Shown here piece after piece: positions 21,200-26,608 of a DNA stretch of 26,608 nucleotides. Made by a program: the position numbers and the translations under genes. How positions within the stretch are numbered: the stretch's first letter is position 1; the number at the start of each line of letters is the position of its first letter. The stretch is taken from positions 1 to 26,608 of the forward strand of contig JADHWW010000017.1 of the NCBI GenBank assembly GCA_016783285.1, in the 5' to 3' direction. This DNA comes from Anaerolineae bacterium. Its GTDB lineage: Bacteria > Chloroflexota > Anaerolineae > B4-G1. Below the pieces are notes generated by a model. It had not been told where the DNA came from. It saw only the letters and a program-made list of their open reading frames with translations, and did no database searches.

Positions 21200-22990
21200 A
21201 TGTGTGGCATCTTTGGCATCGTCGTAGAACAAGAACAACCCCTGGGCGAGATCCTGACCGAGGCCGGGCGGCGACTCTCGTACCGGGGCTATGACTCGGT
21301 CGGCTGCGCCACGCTGCAAGACGACGGCGCGATTGACTTGCGCAAGGACGTGGGCAAGGTGGACGAGGTGGCGGCGCGGCTGAGATTCGCCGAGATGGTC
21401 GGGCGCCGGGGCATTGTCCAACTGCGCTGGGCCACCTTTGGAGTGCCCTCACAGGTCAACTCCCAGCCCCACCTGGACTCTGACGGCGATCTGGTGGGCG
21501 CGCACAATGGCAACGTCGTCAACAACGTCGAATTGCGCCAACAGTTCATCGCCGAGGGGATGACAGTGCGCTCGTTCAACGACGGCGAGTCCTGCGTCCA
21601 TGCCGTCGAGCGGTACGTGGATCAGGGTTACGGTATGGTCGAGGCCATCCGCCGGGCCTACGATGACCTGGAGGGCGATTACGCCTTTGTCATCGGGCGG
21701 GTTGGCGAGGAGGCGCTCTACGCCATTAAAAAAGGCTCCGGGCTGGTGGTGGGCCTGGGCGAGGGCTTTACCTGCTGCTCGTCCGACCTGCCCTCCGTTC
21801 TGCCGCTGACCCGGCGCATCCTGCGCGTGCGCGATGGCGAGATCGTCACCCTGTGGGCCGGCCGGGCGGAACTGCGGCGCGTGTCCGACGGCAGCCTGGT
21901 TGAGCGAGAGGTGGAAAAAGTGACCGAGAGCATGGCTGTGGTCGAAAAAGGCGGCTACCCGCATTTTATGCTCAAAGAGATCCACGAGCAGCCCCAGGTG
22001 GCGGGAGACCTGCTGCACCTGCTGGCGGCTTTTTCCCACGTGAGCCCGATGGTCGAGACGATGCGGCGGGCGCGCCACCTGTACTTTGTGGGCTGCGGCA
22101 CCAGTTACCACGCCTGCCTGATGGGCGCGGTCTATGCGGCGCGACTGGCGGGACGCCCGGCTATCCCTATCCTGGCCCCCCAGTTCATCGCCCAGTACGG
22201 CCCCGCACTGACCCCCGACGACGTGGCCGTGTTCGTCAGCCAGAGCGGGGAGACGAAGGACGTGCTCAACGCGCTGGAGGTGGCCCAGGCGCGTGGCGTG
22301 ACCCCCCTGGGGCTGGTCAATGTCGTGGGCTCGACCCTGATGAACGAGAGCAAGCATTACCTTCCCCTGGCCTGCGGCTACGAGATCAGCGTGCCCGCGA
22401 CAAAGACCTTTGTCAACCAAGTGATCGCCTTTCTCTACCTGGCGCTGCGGATGGGCGAGCAGCCTGTCGGGGTGTTGGATTGCCTCCCCGATCTTATGCG
22501 GCAGACACTCGAGGAGGTCGAGCCGCAAGTTGAGCGGGTGCTCCCGGCCTTTGACGGACGTGACGATCTCTACCAACTCGGCTACGGCCTGACCTACGGC
22601 ATCGCGCTGGAGGGGGCGCTGAAACTGAAAGAGATCACCTACGCCCACTGCGAGGGCATACTGTCCACCGAGTTCAAGCACGGGCCGCTCTCGGCGGTGG
22701 GCGCTGGCTATCCGGTGATCTTTGTCGTCGGGCCGGAGGACGTGTCGCTCCTGGTGAGCGCGATCAACGAGGTGACCTGTCGCGGCGGGCGGGCCGTCGT
22801 CGTGGCGGAGGAGGATGCGCGGCTGCGCGCCAACGCCCACGATCTGATCGTGCTGCCCCCATCCGGCCCCTTGCTGATGCCCATCCTGGCGACGCTGCCG
22901 TTGCAACTTTTGTCCTATCGTATGAGCGTGGCGCGCGGCTACGACCCCGACTTTCCGCGCAACTTGAGCAAGACGCTGACGGTGGATTGA
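21200..22990 (+). CDS. glmS: Glutamine-fructose-6-phosphate aminotransferase (isomerizing), divergent
   Basis: A 596-residue enzyme that makes glucosamine-6-phosphate for cell-wall precursors. The amino-terminal glutaminase has Cys2 as nucleophile (MCGIFGI), and two SIS domains follow, with VGCGTSYHA, SQSGETKDV, the EGALKLKEITY and FKHGPLS blocks and the family tail DPDFPRNLSKTLTVD. The glutaminase pocket is unusual: HTRWATHG is QLRWATFG, NAHPH is NSQPH, and HNGIIEN is HNGNVVNN. Cys, Arg, Trp, Thr and the NDGE acidic residue remain, so activity is likely. GAGGAG precedes the ATG. The 5' leader is structured. Confidence 0.94.
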   Translation: MCGIFGIVVEQEQPLGEILTEAGRRLSYRGYDSVGCATLQDDGAIDLRKDVGKVDEVAARLRFAEMVGRRGIVQLRWATFGVPSQVNSQPHLDSDGDLVGAHNGNVVNNVELRQQFIAEGMTVRSFNDGESCVHAVERYVDQGYGMVEAIRRAYDDLEGDYAFVIGRVGEEALYAIKKGSGLVVGLGEGFTCCSSDLPSVLPLTRRILRVRDGEIVTLWAGRAELRRVSDGSLVEREVEKVTESMAVVEKGGYPHFMLKEIHEQPQVAGDLLHLLAAFSHVSPMVETMRRARHLYFVGCGTSYHACLMGAVYAARLAGRPAIPILAPQFIAQYGPALTPDDVAVFVSQSGETKDVLNALEVAQARGVTPLGLVNVVGSTLMNESKHYLPLACGYEISVPATKTFVNQVIAFLYLALRMGEQPVGVLDCLPDLMRQTLEEVEPQVERVLPAFDGRDDLYQLGYGLTYGIALEGALKLKEITYAHCEGILSTEFKHGPLSAVGAGYPVIFVVGPEDVSLLVSAINEVTCRGGRAVVVAEEDARLRANAHDLIVLPPSGPLLMPILATLPLQLLSYRMSVARGYDPDFPRNLSKTLTVD

Positions 22991-23010
22991 CCAGTTGCGA
23001 CTGTGTAACA

Positions 23011-23039
23011 TTGCTTTATCGGGCCGGGTGGGTTATAAT
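23011..23039 (+). promoter_or_regulatory. Sigma70-type promoter for the DUF433 gene
   Basis: TTGCTT (23011-23016), 17-bp spacer, consensus TATAAT (23034-23039). It lies just after the glmS stop and drives the DUF433 and glycosyltransferase genes. Confidence 0.8.
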
Positions 23040-23074
23040 GGTTACCGTCAATGCGAGGTAGAGGAGGGCCACAA

Positions 23075-23335
23075 ATGAGAGATAACGAACTGCTAAGGCG
23101 AGTTGAGGTGAATCCCCGTGTTATGCTAGGCAAGCCTGTTGTCCGAGGGACGCGCATTCCTGTTGAGCAGATTCTGCGCAAACTGGCGCAAAACATTGCC
23201 CCTGATGAAATCATAGCGGACTTTCCCCAGTTGGTGCTAGATGATGTTCGGGCGGCACTCGAGTATGCTGCTCGTCTGGCTGGTCATTTCGTGGTGTTGA
23301 GCGAGTCTGGTGTGCGCATACGCCCGTTGCGGTGA
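23075..23335 (+). CDS. DUF433 (VapB45-like) antitoxin, apparently orphan
   Basis: An 86-residue winged-helix protein of the DUF433 family: RVEVNPRVMLGKPVVRGTRI is followed by PVEQILRKLAQNIAPDEIIADFPQL and the typical DDVRAALEYAARLA end. These proteins are usually the antitoxin of a pair with a DUF5615/PIN-like toxin immediately downstream. Here the next gene, 13 bp on, is a glycosyltransferase and no toxin gene is seen. GAGGAGGG (about 23061-23068) supports the ATG at 23075 over the in-frame ATG at 23051. Confidence 0.88.
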   Translation: MRDNELLRRVEVNPRVMLGKPVVRGTRIPVEQILRKLAQNIAPDEIIADFPQLVLDDVRAALEYAARLAGHFVVLSESGVRIRPLR

Positions 23336-23348
23336 CGGTGGATCGAGT

Positions 23349-24527
23349 ATGCGCGTTGTAATGATCGGCCCCTTCGGGCTGCGGCCCCGGGGCACGATGA
23401 GCGTGCGGGCGCTGCCGATGGCCCAGGCATTGGTTGCCCGCGGTCATACCGTGACCATGCTCCTCCCCCCCTGGCAGAACCCGGAGGACGCTGGCCGCTG
23501 TTGGGAGGAGGACGGCGTCCGCATCGAGAATATTCCCCTGCCGCCACGCCTTCCACTGCTGTTTCACGTCCTCACCGCCCTCCGCCTGACACGCCGCGCT
23601 CTGGCGCTCCACCCCGACGTGGTGCACCTCTTCAAGCCCAAGGCTTACAGCGGCCTGACCCACTACCTCTTGGCGCACATCCCCCGCCGGCGCCGCCCTC
23701 GCCTCGTCGTGGACACTGACGACTGGGAAGGCCCCGGCGGCTGGAACGAAATCGGCGGCTACACCCCCGCCCAACGGCGCTTCTTCACCTGGCAGGAGCG
23801 CTGGGGCCTGACCCACGCCGATGCCATCACCGTTGCCAGCCGCACGCTAGAGAGCCTCGTCTGGGCGATGGGAGTGCCACGCGGTCAGGTCTTTTACGTC
23901 CCCAACGGCGTCTCATCTTTGCTATTCCCCATCCGCCATCCTCCATCTTCCATCCTCCATTCTCCATTCTTCATTTTTCTGTACACCAGGTTTTTCGAGT
24001 TCCCCGTCTCCCGCGTCATCGAATTACTGCGCCGCGTGCGGGAGCGAGTGCCGGAAGCGCGACTGCTGGTCGTGGGCCAGGGGCTCTTTGGCGAGGAGGA
24101 GGAACTGCTGGCGTTAGCCCGTCAGACTGGATTGGCCGCTGTAGTTGAATACGTTGGTTGGATAGATTCCAAAGTGTTGCCGGGTTACTTTGTCCAGGCT
24201 GACGTCGCCATCTACCCTTTCGACGACACGCTGGTCAACCGGACCAAGTGCGCGGTAAAGTTGCTGGATCTCCTGGCTGCCGGGGTGCCGGTCGTGGCCG
24301 AGGCGGTGGGGCAAAACATAGAGTACATCCGCCACGGCGAGACCGGCTGGCTGGTGGCCCCCGGCGATGTGGATTCCTTCGCCGGGGCGGTGGCGCGGCT
24401 GCTGGAGGACGCGCAGTTGCGGGAGCGACTGGGCCAGGCGGCCGCCCGCGACGTGCGGGGGCGGTTCGCCTGGGAACGGCTGGTGGAGACGGTCGAACGG
24501 GCTTATGGGGCGCTGCCCGGCGAATGA
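23349..24527 (+). CDS. GT4-family glycosyltransferase
   Basis: A 392-residue GT-B glycosyltransferase. The first Rossmann lobe begins MRVVMIGPFGLRPRGTMSVR, has the GHTVTMLLP strand, and ends at FYVPNGVSS. The second lobe holds LLVVGQG, VEYVGWIDSKVLPGY and NRTKCAVKLLDLLAAGVPVVAEAVGQNIEYI, the donor-binding block. A 7-bp-period repeat is translated in the linker (residues about 194-210, FPIRHPPSSILHSPFFIF) just before the first strand of the second lobe. The ATG at 23349 follows GGTGGA by 8 nt. The acceptor is unknown; an extracellular polysaccharide or glycolipid role is the default guess. Confidence 0.92.
   Translation: MRVVMIGPFGLRPRGTMSVRALPMAQALVARGHTVTMLLPPWQNPEDAGRCWEEDGVRIENIPLPPRLPLLFHVLTALRLTRRALALHPDVVHLFKPKAYSGLTHYLLAHIPRRRRPRLVVDTDDWEGPGGWNEIGGYTPAQRRFFTWQERWGLTHADAITVASRTLESLVWAMGVPRGQVFYVPNGVSSLLFPIRHPPSSILHSPFFIFLYTRFFEFPVSRVIELLRRVRERVPEARLLVVGQGLFGEEEELLALARQTGLAAVVEYVGWIDSKVLPGYFVQADVAIYPFDDTLVNRTKCAVKLLDLLAAGVPVVAEAVGQNIEYIRHGETGWLVAPGDVDSFAGAVARLLEDAQLRERLGQAAARDVRGRFAWERLVETVERAYGALPGE
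23928..23977. repeat. 7-bp tandem repeat (CCATCCT family) inside the glycosyltransferase gene
   Basis: About seven units: CCATCCG, CCATCCT, CCATCTT, CCATCCT, CCATTCT, CCATTCT, TCATTTT. They are read in frame between the two lobes of the GT-B fold. Confidence 0.92.
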
Positions 24528-24548
24528 ATTCGCGGCCACATCTGCCAA

Positions 24549-24621
24549 GTCGCCCTGCGGCGACTAGGACAATCGGCGCAGGCCGATTTTGCAAGCGTTG
24601 CACGCGGTTTCAACCGCCGTG
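24549..24621. repeat. Three consecutive hairpins between the glycosyltransferase and tex genes
   Basis: GTCGCC-CTGC-GGCGAC (24549-24564), AATCGGC-GCAG-GCCGATT (24571-24588) and GCGGTT-TC-AACCGC within CACG/CGTG (24601-24621). The cluster lies between convergent genes and may act as a bidirectional terminator or be a REP cluster. No T-tract is obvious. Confidence 0.75.
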
Positions 24622-24646
24622 CGGCTTCTCCGTAAACGCTTACCTT

Positions 24647-26608
<1,962 letters not shown>

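Noticed and set aside
21449..23011. 520-residue minus-strand open frame
   Set aside because: Antisense to the complete glmS coding region; His/Gln-rich shadow.

Overview
The window is a GC-rich bacterial chromosome segment. The best-fitting source is a Chloroflexota (Anaerolineae-like) genome or metagenome contig. This is inferred from the gene set (DUF2723-type membrane glycosyltransferase, DUF4446 protein, bactofilin, LonB-like protease, a PBP1A with Ig-like tail) and from many dispersed short repeats, including copies inserted in frame inside genes. No rRNA, tRNA, CRISPR array or intact insertion sequence was found.

Region 1 (1-2100, minus strand) is a type II restriction-modification remnant: a beta-class adenine/cytosine-N4 methyltransferase followed by a short, apparently truncated partner ORF, plus an unknown 150-residue gene. 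The cassette lies between pieces of sequence homologous to the 3' end of the neighbouring penicillin-binding protein gene. Region 2 (2108-5182, minus) is that complete class A PBP. Region 3 (5200-7040, plus) is a promoter, two AbrB-type antitoxins, a VapC toxin and an overlapping TsaC/Sua5 gene, bracketed by arrays of an 8-bp repeat; the second array forms a long inverted repeat.

Region 4 (7038-14937, plus) is closely packed: APS kinase, a single-chain type IIG-like restriction-methyltransferase, a co-directional unknown 475-residue protein, a DUF2723 polytopic membrane protein and a DUF4446 protein. Region 5 (14940-15610) is a bactofilin gene with its own promoter and a tetranucleotide-repeat leader, ending at a hairpin terminator that faces the next operon.

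Region 6 (15631-19752, minus) is a four-gene operon in which every junction is an ATGA overlap: metallophosphoesterase, hotdog thioesterase, LonB-like ATP-dependent protease, tandem universal stress protein. Region 7 (19753-21199) has no intact gene. It holds a broken SLOG/LSDAT-like gene, a truncated response regulator, a 51-bp dispersed repeat and a 141-bp MITE-like element with terminal inverted repeats and flanking direct repeats. It ends in a heavily structured leader in front of glmS.

Region 8 (21200-24527, plus) is a divergent glmS, an orphan DUF433 antitoxin with a clear promoter, and a GT4 glycosyltransferase. Region 9 (24647 to the right edge, minus) is a partial tex gene carrying two copies of a 51-bp repeat read in two different frames. 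The strongest candidates for undescribed biology are the MITE-like element, the structured glmS leader, the coding-tolerant repeat families, and the methyltransferase cassette embedded in PBP-derived sequence.
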